Source: Desulfotruncus alcoholivorax DSM 16058
Lineage (GTDB): Bacteria > Bacillota > Desulfotomaculia > Desulfotomaculales > Desulfallaceae
Reading direction: 5' to 3'
Assembly: GCF_000430885.1 (NCBI RefSeq)
Contig: NZ_AUMW01000024.1
Location: forward strand, 1 to 59,032
DNA: 59,032 nt
In this document: positions 49,203 to 57,851 of the stretch, piece after piece
How positions within the stretch are numbered: position 1 is the first letter of the stretch
Layout: each line of letters starts with the position of its first letter
The notes under the pieces: generated by a model
What the model was told of the DNA's origin: nothing
What the model saw: only the letters and a program-made list of their open reading frames with translations
Databases searched by the model: none
Position numbers and translations under genes: made by a program

Positions 49203-52200
49203 ATGCTTGGTTTAAGTGATTCAATAGATTTATGGGATTTGGAACACCTTAACTTGGAAGATTTAAACAACCCGCTGTTTGAAAAAATGGTTAATCTATT
49301 GCCGGTGCCATTTTGGATTCTGGATTTAAACTATCAGGTTATAAAATATAACCGGGCTGCCCAAAAATTTTACAAAGATAAGTTATCTGGTAACCCTTAT
49401 TGTTATCAACTCGCCCGGAATATTAATGCACCATGTGAGAGACAAGGTCAGTTATGTCCGCTGGATGAGGTTCAGAAGAGCGGTAAAGCCGTGGTGACAG
49501 AGCGGAAATGCCTCTCCGGTGATGGGACTTTTCTTCCGATGGAAATATGTGCCCTTCCTGTTCTTGACCGGGAAGGCCGGGTTGCTATGGTTGCGGAAAT
49601 ACTGTTTGATATTTCCGAACGAAAAAAATATTTGGATATGCTAAAACGCTATGAAGTACTTTTCGAAAACGCCAAGGATATAATCATTATGGTTGATTTA
49701 GCAGGAAACATCCTGGAAGCCAACAGGGCGGCTATTAACGAATACGGCTATACCAGGGAGGAATTGTTGGGCTTAACAATTGCCGATATCCGTACTCCTG
49801 AAACCGGTTACAAAATTAAATCCCAAATGAAGCGAGCAGAGCAAAATGGAATAATGTTTGAAACTATGCACCGGCGCAAAGACGGCACGGTTTTCCCTGT
49901 GGAAGTTAATTCACAGGGCGTAAATTTAGGCGATGAGAGGGTAATCCTAAGCGTTATCAGAGATATTACAAAGCGCAAAAAAATTGAAAGCGAACTGCGC
50001 ACCGCCCACCAGCAGGTTAGGGATATAATTGAGTTTCTTCCCGATGCCACTTATGTAGTTGACGCTGATAAAAGGATTATTGCCTGGAACAAGGCCATGG
50101 AACAGTTGTCGGGCCTGCCTAAAGAGCAGGTTCTGGGCAAGGAGCCTTTAGATTACACCCAATCTTTCTACGGAGAAAAAAGGCCCGCTTTGGTTGAATT
50201 TCTATGGCCATCTTATAATCAGATTGAGAAGCAGTATAACAATGTTCTAAGGGAAGGAGACACGTTATTTGCAGAGGTATTTGCGCCGGTGTTGCATAAC
50301 GGTATGGGAAAATACTTGTGGAAAAAGGCTTCTCCGCTGTATGACAGTAAGGGTTCCATCGTCGGTGCCATAGAGTCCATTCGGGATGTTACAGATTTTA
50401 AGCGGGTGGAAGAAAACCTGTCCTGGGAGGCGGAAGTCAACTCTGCCCTGGCCGAATTGTCCAAAGCAGTGGTTTCTTCGGATACGGTGGAGGATATAGC
50501 AAATCTGGTCATGGATAAGGGGAAACGTTTAACAGGAAGCAAATATGGCTTTGCCGGCTACATTGACGAAGAAAACGGTTATCTAGTTTCACCCACCATG
50601 ACCAGAGATGTTTGGAAAATATGCAGCATTCCGGATAAGGATATTGTCTTCAAGAAAATGAGCGGCCTTTGGGGCTGGGTGATAAATAATAAAGAAGGGT
50701 TGCTTACAAATACTCCACAGGAAGATTACAGGTCCAGCGGGGTTCCTGACGGGCATATTCCGGTAAACCGGTTTCTCGCGGCTCCTGCCATGTTGGGCGA
50801 AAGGCTGGTTGGAGTGGTGGCGCTGGCTAATTCAGAGCGCAATTATAACAGCCGCGACCTGGAACTGGTGCAGCGAATGGCTTCCATTTATGCTTTAGCC
50901 ATCAGCCGCAAGTGGGACGAAGAGCGAATAACCAAAATTAATGAATGCTTTTTAACTTTCACTACCGATCCGGATAAAAATATAAATTTGCTGACAGCAC
51001 TATGCGGTGAACTGTTTGGTGCGGCCAGTGCCGTTTACAATCGCCTGGATAATGGATTGCTTTGTTCCTGGGGGCAGTGGCGAACGCCGGCGGATTATAA
51101 CCCGGTCGATAAGCCGGGGGGGCATATCTGCTATGATTTAATCAAACGCGGCGGTGATCAAGTATTGGTTTTACGCAACCTGCCCCGGACAAGCTATGCC
51201 AAAACTGATCCCAATGTGGTGGCCGGAGACTTACAAACTTACATGGGACAGCCGGTTAAACTTAACAACAATTATGTAGGAGCAATATGTGTCGTTTTTA
51301 AACGTGATTTTATTCCGACTGAAAGCGACAAAAGAATTATGGGCATTATCTGTTCCGCCATCGGGGTGGAGGAAGAACGCAAGTTGGCCCAGATCAAGCT
51401 GCGCCAGAGCCGGAGTTTCGGCTTTGCCGTATTGAATTCACTACTGGCCCATATTGCCGTCGTGGATAAGCAGGGCAATATTGTTGAGGTTAATGAGGCG
51501 TGGAAACAGTTCGGCCGGGAAAACGGCGCTGCGGAAAAAACGATCCTTGGCATTAACCGGAATTACCTCGAAGAATGCCGGCGCGCCGCTGAGGCGGGCT
51601 GCGATACGGCCCGGAAAGCGTTTGACGGAATCAAGGCTGTGTTGGATGGTACCAGGGGCAGTTTCAGGCTTGAATACCCCTGTCATTCCCCTAGTTGGAA
51701 GCGCTGGTTTAATTTAAATGTAACACCGTTAAGCGGCGAGCCCGGCGGGGCGGTTATATCACATTTCAATATAACTGAAAGAAAGAAACATGAGGAACGA
51801 CAGGATGTAGAGCTGGCAATACTTACCGAACTGGCCAAATTTGACGATTTAAAAAAATCCATTGCCAATGTTCTGGATATTTTAACAGCATTGTTTAACT
51901 GCGAGGCTGCAGCTATCAGGTTGCTCGACGGAGAGGATTATACTTATTTTGCGCATACTGGTTTTTCTGCATCTTTTGTGCAAAAAGAGTTTTCATTATG
52001 TTCTTATGATCCCAACGGAGTGATCAAAAAAGATATTAACGGCAATCCGGTGCTGGAATGCCTGTGTGGAAAGGTTTTACGCAATGAGTTGAGCGGCAAT
52101 GTTGATGATAGTTATATAACCAACTATGGTAGTTTTTTAACCGGCCAGGCATCCGGCATTAAGGATGATGCCAATGGCCCGCTTAAGTTGGAGGGTGCGT

Positions 52201-54866
52201 GGCGACTAACCTGCCCGGTGTCCGGCTATGAGACAATTACATTGATTCCAATTAAACATGAGGGCAACAACATTGGATTATTGCAGCTTAACAGTACATG
52301 CCGGAATGCTATAGTTAATGAAGATATGTATTTTTTGGAATTGATTTCCAGACATATAGCCTCTGCCGTCAGGCATTTTCAAGATGCAGCAGCCTTGCGT
52401 GAGAGTGAAGAGAGATACCGGCGCCTTGCTGAAAACGCTCCGGATGTAATTTACCGGATAAGCTATGTTCCAGAGCCGCATTTTGAATATATCAGTCTGG
52501 CTGTGGAAAAACTGACCGGTTACACACCTGATCAATTTTATGATAACAACAAGCTCCTCTGTAGAGCTGTTTATCCCCATGACAGGGGGTTGCTGCAAAG
52601 CCTCGTTGCAGGGGAAACCAGTGGCGGGGAACCTGTTGAATTGCGCTGGCAGCATCAAAACGGCCAAATAATTTGGATGGAACACAGAAACTTAATTATC
52701 AAGGACAAGGATGGCCATATAGTCGCGATTGAGGGAATAGCAAGGGATATTACCGAGAGAAAAATGATTGAATCCGCCCGCCGGGAGCGGATGTTGTACG
52801 ACCGGGTAATGACGACTGCATTGTCAATATTTACTAAATACCATAACCGTAGCGGTTTGTTGGAAGAATTGCTGGATTTGGTTCTTGAGCGACTTGACTA
52901 TCAAGCCGGTGTGTATTACGCGTATAACGAGTGGTCCAATGTGCTGGAAAAGTTGGTCTCCAAACCAGTCGAAGTTGGAAGATTTCACGACCTTTTAGAT
53001 GATGAAAAGATTAAAAGCGCAATGCTTAATAAAGAAATAGTCGTAATTGACGGTAGCCGGCAGTCCAATACTTTAAATATAAAGTTTAGCGGCGATAACG
53101 TAATTATTATCCCTGTTCACTACCAGGAAATCATGCACGGTGTAATTGTCCTGGCCGCTGGTAAAAAAATATCCGGCAACGAAGTTGCGTTTCTGGAGCA
53201 GATGTCTGTTCAATTGGGGATAACTCTGCACGGCATTAAACAATTTGATGACTTAAAAACACTATCCAGCCAGCTGGCAGTAAGGCAAAAAGAAATTGAA
53301 ATCAAAAATAAGGAATTAGAATACGCCAACCGGGCCAAAAGTGAGTTTTTAACCAATATGAGCCATGAACTCAGAACGCCGTTAAATTCAGTAATCGGTT
53401 TTTCAGAATTACTGGAGAGGCAGCTTTTTGGTGATCTTAATGACCGCCAGCTTGAATATGTAATGGATATAAAGGAAAGCGGCGAGCACTTGCTTTCCCT
53501 GATCAACGATATTCTGGATTTGTCAAAAATAGAAGCCGGAGCCATGGAACTTGATCTAAACGACGTTTATTTACCCGACCTTCTGCATGGGAGCATCCGC
53601 ATGTTCAGAGAAAAAGGGATGAAAAAAGGCATCAAATTAGATTTGGATATAGACGATACAATTAGCCTAATAACGGCAGATTCAAGAAAAATTAAGCAAG
53701 TTATCTTTAACTTATTATCCAACGCGGTAAAATTTACACCTGAGGGCGGCAGCGTGACGCTATCGGCCGTTGGCCGGCAAGACCATGTGCTTGTGTGCGT
53801 CAGTGACACGGGAATAGGTGTCTCCGAGGAGGACAAAGACAATATCTTTAAGGAATTTGCCCAAGTTGACGGATCCCTATCCAGACGGCATGAAGGCACG
53901 GGGCTGGGATTGGCTTTATCGAAAAAACTGGTGGAAATGCACGGGGGAGAAATTGGCGTAGAGAGTAAGCTAGGTGTCGGAAGTAAATTTTTCTTCAAGC
54001 TGCCGGCCAAGCAAGGTCAGAAGGACAATGAAACAGTAAGGAAAGGAAATAAAGAGTTTGGCGATTTGCCGGTAATAAACGCCGGCCCAGGCAAAATACC
54101 CCTGGTTTTAGTCGTGGAGGATGATGACCGGGATGCCATGTTAGTTGAAATGTATTTAAAGAACGAAGGGTACCGTGTTGTAAGGGCCGCAAACGGACAA
54201 GAGGGTTATGAAATGGCCCGGAAGCTCCATCCCCAGATTATTACGATGGATATTTTAATGCCGATAATGGATGGTTGGGGTCTGCTGAAAAAGCTGAAAG
54301 CGAACAGGGAATTAATGAACATCCCGGTCATAATCATATCGGTGGTTACCGATCATAAAAAAGGTATAAAATTCGGGGCCTCGGAGGTTCTGGTCAAGCC
54401 CTTTGATCCTGCCATTCTGGTGGAAATCATGAGGCGTAAACTGGGCAATCAACTATTAGGCAAGCCTACTCACACAATTTTGGTTATAGATGACGACCCC
54501 AAAGCCGTAGAAATAATAACACAAAACCTTTCAGGGCATGGTTACCGCACGCTGAAAGCATATGGCGGCGTGGAAGGAATAAATATGGCCAGGGAGGAAG
54601 AAGTTGACCTGATCCTGCTGGATTTAATGATGCCGGAAGTTGACGGGTTTGAAGTGCTGAGGGTACTGAAGCAGGATCCGCAGCTGAAGCATGTTCCCGT
54701 TATTGTATTAACTGCTAAAATTTTAAATGCCGGTGACTATGAGAAACTGCAGGGGCTGGTGGTTACGGTTAAAGAAAAAGGGACATTCAGCCATACCTGG
54801 CTGCTATCAACAATAAGCAGGGCTTTAAACGTGCCACAACCAATGAGCGATGGTGAAAAAGCATGA
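49203..54866 (+). CDS. Giant multi-PAS/GAF hybrid histidine kinase with two receiver domains
   Basis: 1887 residues, ATG, no membrane segments. Domains in order (approximate): PAS 30-140, PAS 145-258, PAS 265-392, GAF 400-560, GAF 565-720, PAS 735-855, GAF 860-1055, PAS 1065-1190, GAF 1200-1370, HisKA with phospho-acceptor His1388 (MSHELRTP), HATPase 1495-1605 (DTGIGV, GTGLGLAL), receiver 1 with Asp1683 (TMDILMPIMDG) and receiver 2 with Asp1807 (LLDLMMPEVDG). It is a cytoplasmic sensor able to combine many signals such as redox or light-type cofactors and small ligands. The last codons overlap a single-receiver protein gene by 4 bp, its likely phosphotransfer partner. Confidence 0.9.
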   Translation: MLGLSDSIDLWDLEHLNLEDLNNPLFEKMVNLLPVPFWILDLNYQVIKYNRAAQKFYKDKLSGNPYCYQLARNINAPCERQGQLCPLDEVQKSGKAVVTERKCLSGDGTFLPMEICALPVLDREGRVAMVAEILFDISERKKYLDMLKRYEVLFENAKDIIIMVDLAGNILEANRAAINEYGYTREELLGLTIADIRTPETGYKIKSQMKRAEQNGIMFETMHRRKDGTVFPVEVNSQGVNLGDERVILSVIRDITKRKKIESELRTAHQQVRDIIEFLPDATYVVDADKRIIAWNKAMEQLSGLPKEQVLGKEPLDYTQSFYGEKRPALVEFLWPSYNQIEKQYNNVLREGDTLFAEVFAPVLHNGMGKYLWKKASPLYDSKGSIVGAIESIRDVTDFKRVEENLSWEAEVNSALAELSKAVVSSDTVEDIANLVMDKGKRLTGSKYGFAGYIDEENGYLVSPTMTRDVWKICSIPDKDIVFKKMSGLWGWVINNKEGLLTNTPQEDYRSSGVPDGHIPVNRFLAAPAMLGERLVGVVALANSERNYNSRDLELVQRMASIYALAISRKWDEERITKINECFLTFTTDPDKNINLLTALCGELFGAASAVYNRLDNGLLCSWGQWRTPADYNPVDKPGGHICYDLIKRGGDQVLVLRNLPRTSYAKTDPNVVAGDLQTYMGQPVKLNNNYVGAICVVFKRDFIPTESDKRIMGIICSAIGVEEERKLAQIKLRQSRSFGFAVLNSLLAHIAVVDKQGNIVEVNEAWKQFGRENGAAEKTILGINRNYLEECRRAAEAGCDTARKAFDGIKAVLDGTRGSFRLEYPCHSPSWKRWFNLNVTPLSGEPGGAVISHFNITERKKHEERQDVELAILTELAKFDDLKKSIANVLDILTALFNCEAAAIRLLDGEDYTYFAHTGFSASFVQKEFSLCSYDPNGVIKKDINGNPVLECLCGKVLRNELSGNVDDSYITNYGSFLTGQASGIKDDANGPLKLEGAWRLTCPVSGYETITLIPIKHEGNNIGLLQLNSTCRNAIVNEDMYFLELISRHIASAVRHFQDAAALRESEERYRRLAENAPDVIYRISYVPEPHFEYISLAVEKLTGYTPDQFYDNNKLLCRAVYPHDRGLLQSLVAGETSGGEPVELRWQHQNGQIIWMEHRNLIIKDKDGHIVAIEGIARDITERKMIESARRERMLYDRVMTTALSIFTKYHNRSGLLEELLDLVLERLDYQAGVYYAYNEWSNVLEKLVSKPVEVGRFHDLLDDEKIKSAMLNKEIVVIDGSRQSNTLNIKFSGDNVIIIPVHYQEIMHGVIVLAAGKKISGNEVAFLEQMSVQLGITLHGIKQFDDLKTLSSQLAVRQKEIEIKNKELEYANRAKSEFLTNMSHELRTPLNSVIGFSELLERQLFGDLNDRQLEYVMDIKESGEHLLSLINDILDLSKIEAGAMELDLNDVYLPDLLHGSIRMFREKGMKKGIKLDLDIDDTISLITADSRKIKQVIFNLLSNAVKFTPEGGSVTLSAVGRQDHVLVCVSDTGIGVSEEDKDNIFKEFAQVDGSLSRRHEGTGLGLALSKKLVEMHGGEIGVESKLGVGSKFFFKLPAKQGQKDNETVRKGNKEFGDLPVINAGPGKIPLVLVVEDDDRDAMLVEMYLKNEGYRVVRAANGQEGYEMARKLHPQIITMDILMPIMDGWGLLKKLKANRELMNIPVIIISVVTDHKKGIKFGASEVLVKPFDPAILVEIMRRKLGNQLLGKPTHTILVIDDDPKAVEIITQNLSGHGYRTLKAYGGVEGINMAREEEVDLILLDLMMPEVDGFEVLRVLKQDPQLKHVPVIVLTAKILNAGDYEKLQGLVVTVKEKGTFSHTWLLSTISRALNVPQPMSDGEKA

Positions 54867-55231
54867 TTGAAGCGAAATGTATTTTGGTTGTTGAGGATAA
54901 CGATAAAAACCTGCGACTCCTGAAAGATTTTTTGGAGTCGCAGGGGTATGCCGTGCAGGCGGCTAAAAGCGGCAGGGAATGCCTGGAACTGGCCCCGGCC
55001 TGTAATCCCGGGTTGATCTTAATGGATATTCAAATGCCTGACATAGATGGAATTACGGTTACCAACCTGTTAAAAAAGGAAGAAGCAACAGCACAAATAC
55101 CGGTTGTTGCCATTACCGCCCTGGTTATGAAAGGCGATAAGGAGCGCATACTAAAATCCGGATTTGACGGATATCTTGAAAAGCCGGTTAACTTTGACCT
55201 GTTGCTTGAAATAATACAAAAATGGTTGTAG
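54863..55231 (+). CDS. Single-domain response regulator (CheY/DivK-like)
   Basis: 122 residues, one receiver domain only: Glu11/Asp12 (VVEDNDKN), phospho-acceptor Asp54 (ILMDIQMPD), Thr (AITAL) and Lys (YLEKPV). It overlaps the hybrid kinase gene by 4 bp (ATGA), so it is translated together with it. With two receivers already in the kinase, this protein may be an additional branch or a phosphate sink. No output domain. Confidence 0.9.
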   Translation: MIEAKCILVVEDNDKNLRLLKDFLESQGYAVQAAKSGRECLELAPACNPGLILMDIQMPDIDGITVTNLLKKEEATAQIPVVAITALVMKGDKERILKSGFDGYLEKPVNFDLLLEIIQKWL

Positions 55232-55241
55232 GCTATTAACA

Positions 55242-56600
55242 CTAATTACTAAGGCTTTGTACCGGCGCCGGGATGCGCCCGCCGCGTTTAATGAAGCGGT
55301 CGGAAGAAAACGGGTGAACCGCCATTACCGGCGCCCGGCCAAGCAGGCCGCCAAATTCCAAATAATCGCCCACCTGTTTGCCGGGAGCGGGGATTATTCT
55401 TACGGCGGTGGTTTTTTGGTTGATCATGCCTATAGCCACTTCGTCGGCAATAATTGCCGAAATAGTTTCGGCACTGGTTTCGCCCGGCACCGCGATCATG
55501 TCCAGGCCAACTGAACAAACACAGGTCATAGCCTCCAGCTTGTCGATGTGGAGGGCTCCTTCTTCAACAGCGCGAATCATGCCCGCATCCTCACTGACTG
55601 GAATAAAAGCACCAGAAAGGCCGCCAACATATGAAGAAGCCATAGCGCCGCCTTTTTTTACCGCGTCATTAAGCAGGGCCAGTGCCGCTGTTGTACCATG
55701 TGTTCCGCAGCGCTCCAGTCCCATGGCCTCAAGAATTTCAGCAACACTGTCGCCAACTGCCGGTGTGGGTGCCAGGGACAAGTCCACTATGCCGAAGGGT
55801 ACGCCCAGGCGGGCAGCGGCGGTTCGCCCCACCAGTTCTCCCATGCGGGTAACCTTGAAGGCGGTCTTTTTAATAATTTCCGCCAGGGTACCGATATCGT
55901 GGTCAGTGGCGCGCTCCACAGCTTTTTTAACCACTCCGGGGCCGCTGACCCCCACGTTGATTACTGCTTCCGGTTCGCCAATGCCATGAAAGGCCCCGGC
56001 CATAAACGGGTTATCCTCGGGTACGTTGGCAAACACCACCAGCTTGGCGCAGCCAAGCCCGTCCCGGTCGGCCGTTAGCGCGGCGGCGTCTTTAATTACC
56101 TTTCCCATCATGGCTACCGCATCCATATTTATTCCTGCTTTGGTGGTGGAAACATTAACTGAGGCACACACCCTTTCTGTCTCTGCCAGTGCCCGGGCAA
56201 TGGTGTTGATAAGTTTTTCGTCCCCGCAGGTAATGCCTTTGTGGACCAGTGCTGAAAAACCGCCGATAAAGTTTACGCCCACCTCTGCGGCCGCACGGTC
56301 CAGCGCCCGGGCAAAAGCCATGTAATCACCGGTTTCCGAACAGCCGGCAACAAGTGAAATTGGCGTCACTGAAATACGTTTATTTACTATTGGAATGCCG
56401 TACTCCCGGGCTATTGCTTCTCCCACCGGCACGAGATCGCCCGCCAGGCGGTTGATTTTGTCATATATCTTGTTGCAGGCTTTCTGCGGGTTGGTGTCGG
56501 CACAATCAAGCAAGTTAATTCCCATAGTTATGGTTCGGATATCCAGGTGTTCTTCCTGAACCATTTTTATTGTTTCCATTATTTCCTGCATTGTCAGCAA
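55242..56600 (-). CDS. UPF0210 (PFL/DUF711) family protein
   Basis: 452 residues from TTG 56600 (GGAGGG upstream; the open frame extends 17 codons further). Typical UPF0210 sequence: [65 protein letters not shown] and [20 protein letters not shown]. Glycyl-radical-like fold without a known activity. The preceding gene on the same strand encodes UPF0237, its usual partner; the two overlap slightly or abut (16 bp). Confidence 0.88.
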   Translation of the reverse strand: MLTMQEIMETIKMVQEEHLDIRTITMGINLLDCADTNPQKACNKIYDKINRLAGDLVPVGEAIAREYGIPIVNKRISVTPISLVAGCSETGDYMAFARALDRAAAEVGVNFIGGFSALVHKGITCGDEKLINTIARALAETERVCASVNVSTTKAGINMDAVAMMGKVIKDAAALTADRDGLGCAKLVVFANVPEDNPFMAGAFHGIGEPEAVINVGVSGPGVVKKAVERATDHDIGTLAEIIKKTAFKVTRMGELVGRTAAARLGVPFGIVDLSLAPTPAVGDSVAEILEAMGLERCGTHGTTAALALLNDAVKKGGAMASSYVGGLSGAFIPVSEDAGMIRAVEEGALHIDKLEAMTCVCSVGLDMIAVPGETSAETISAIIADEVAIGMINQKTTAVRIIPAPGKQVGDYLEFGGLLGRAPVMAVHPFSSDRFIKRGGRIPAPVQSLSN

Positions 56601-56616
56601 GGTGAAACCCTCCGTT

Positions 56617-56922
56617 CTACAGTCTGTGCATAAAGTTAAAGGCGTCCTCATGCTGGGCGTCTATGCGCACGCCAAGTTCTCCGCCTTTGGCTCCCAGCCG
56701 GTTTTTTAGCTCCAGCAAGTCAATTTTGCTTTTTTCTATGTCGGCAATCAGTACCATAACTAAAAATTCCTGCATAATGGTCTGGCTGATATCGAGGATG
56801 TTAATGCAGTTTTCTGCAAGTATGCCGGTGACTCCGGCAATAATACCCACCCTGTCGGGCCCGATTACCGTGATGATAATCCGGTTTCCACCGGTTTCCT
56901 CGTTTGCATCGAGATACTTCAT
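56617..56922 (-). CDS. UPF0237 ACT-domain protein
   Basis: 101 residues, ATG with TAGGAGTG upstream. ACT domain: [62 protein letters not shown]0237 with UPF0210 form a conserved two-gene unit in many Firmicutes and archaea; the ACT domain probably binds an amino acid and regulates the partner. Confidence 0.88.
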   Translation of the reverse strand: MKYLDANEETGGNRIIITVIGPDRVGIIAGVTGILAENCINILDISQTIMQEFLVMVLIADIEKSKIDLLELKNRLGAKGGELGVRIDAQHEDAFNFMHRL

Positions 56923-56966
56923 AATTCACACTCCTAACTATTAATGATTGTTATTGTGCGGGACCT

Positions 56967-57458
56967 TTATGATTCACCATTATTTTTAACTTTATTCCGG
57001 GATTTTGCCAGCACCAGGGCGGCAGTATAAACATCCTGTAAAGGCACTTTCTTTTCAATGGCCAACCTTTTGCAATCTTCGTATTCAGGACTGTACCGTA
57101 AAGGTTTTTTGCCGTCACCGGTACAAGCGGTTTTTACCCGTACCGGACCATACTGGGTATGCACAGTTATAAAGTCCCGAAATAGAAAGGCGCGATTTTC
57201 GGTACGAACTCGTACACCCAAGGTTGATGTTTCTGTAAATATAATATCCAAAATTTGATTCAGGTTTTGCCGGTGGACCAAAACTTTCAGCAGCACGCCG
57301 GGGCGCCCTTTTTTCATAATAATGGGCTGCAGATAGGCGTCCCGCGCTCCTTCCGACAGTAGTTTTTCGATGATGTAAGCATAAAACTCTGGATTCATAT
57401 CATCAATTGCAGTTTCCAGGACGTTTATTTCTTCCCAGGCAAAGGATGGTGTATTCAT
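56967..57458 (-). CDS. larC: Orphan C-terminal domain of LarC (nickel-pincer cofactor synthesis)
   Basis: 163 residues, ATG with AACGGAGTT upstream. Matches the C-terminal part of LarC/DUF111 proteins: EEINVLETAIDDMNPEFYAY, LLSEGARDAYLQPIIMKKGR, PGVLLKVLV, ETSTLGVRV and EYEDCKRLAIEKKVPLQDVY. Full LarC is about 400 residues; in lactobacilli it is made from larC1 and larC2 by programmed frameshifting. Here no larC1-like sequence precedes it: the upstream 390 bp are A/T-rich and non-coding. It is either a stand-alone LarC2 whose partner lies elsewhere or a truncated gene. Confidence 0.8.
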   Translation of the reverse strand: MNTPSFAWEEINVLETAIDDMNPEFYAYIIEKLLSEGARDAYLQPIIMKKGRPGVLLKVLVHRQNLNQILDIIFTETSTLGVRVRTENRAFLFRDFITVHTQYGPVRVKTACTGDGKKPLRYSPEYEDCKRLAIEKKVPLQDVYTAALVLAKSRNKVKNNGES

Positions 57459-57654
57459 TTTGTAACTCCGTTTCCCATATGCTAATATTTCTTAATTATG
57501 TATTTTCGCTTGTAGTTGACAATTTCCTTGCAAGATCCCAAAAAGCATCACATTATTTGCGGGGAGCCACCGGTCCACAGGTATAACGGCATCGGGGGTT
57601 ATATAAAGTTTGGAATTAAACACTAATTTTTATTTACTTATTTATTTATTTTCA

Positions 57655-57683
57655 TTGACAAATACTTTTTTTCACGATACCCT
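57655..57683 (+). promoter_or_regulatory. Promoter of the second AOR gene
   Basis: Perfect -35 TTGACA (57655-57660), 17-bp spacer, -10 TACCCT (57678-57683). Transcription would start near 57690, giving a leader of about 160 nt. Confidence 0.65.
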
Positions 57684-57730
57684 TAAACCAATATTAATTT
57701 AGTTAGTTAATTAAAATCTATTAAGATTTT

Positions 57731-57832
57731 ATTATCTCCGAGCCTGTCAACCTTCTGCTCAGGTGGTTCACAGGACGTCAGGGTATAACGGGAAACTGTT
57801 ATGCCTCCCAGTGTGGAAAGGAGAGGAGAATA
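57731..57832 (+). promoter_or_regulatory. Moco/Tuco riboswitch (molybdenum/tungsten cofactor)
   Basis: Shows the signature elements of the Moco RNA family in order: CTCCGAG closing strand, CCTGTCAACC, CACAGG, the hairpin GGTATAACGGGAAACTGTTA, then GCCTCCC and GTGTGGAAAGGAG, with GGAG pairing back to CTCC. The E. coli moaA riboswitch shows the same GCCTCCC...GGAAAGG core. The element lies in the 5' leader of a molybdo/tungsto-enzyme gene (AOR), the expected target. The compact form suggests the tungsten variant (Tuco). It could act on translation, since the 3' strand of its closing stem lies 10 nt before the ribosome site. Confidence 0.8.
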
Positions 57833-57851
57833 AATTAAAGGAGGAAAGACA

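Larger units (their letters stand above)
57459..57851. other. 393-bp leader region of the second AOR gene
   Basis: Shared upstream region between the larC fragment (minus strand) and the AOR gene (plus strand). The left 190 bp are A/T-rich. A promoter (57655-57683) leads into a leader of about 160 nt that contains a molybdenum/tungsten-cofactor riboswitch (57731-57832) and the AAAGGAGG ribosome site. Confidence 0.7.

Noticed and set aside
57560-57600. Possible second, degraded Moco-type element
   Set aside because: CACAGG and TATAACGG recur here, but the GCCTCCC...GGAAAGG core is missing and no closing stem forms; too little to call.
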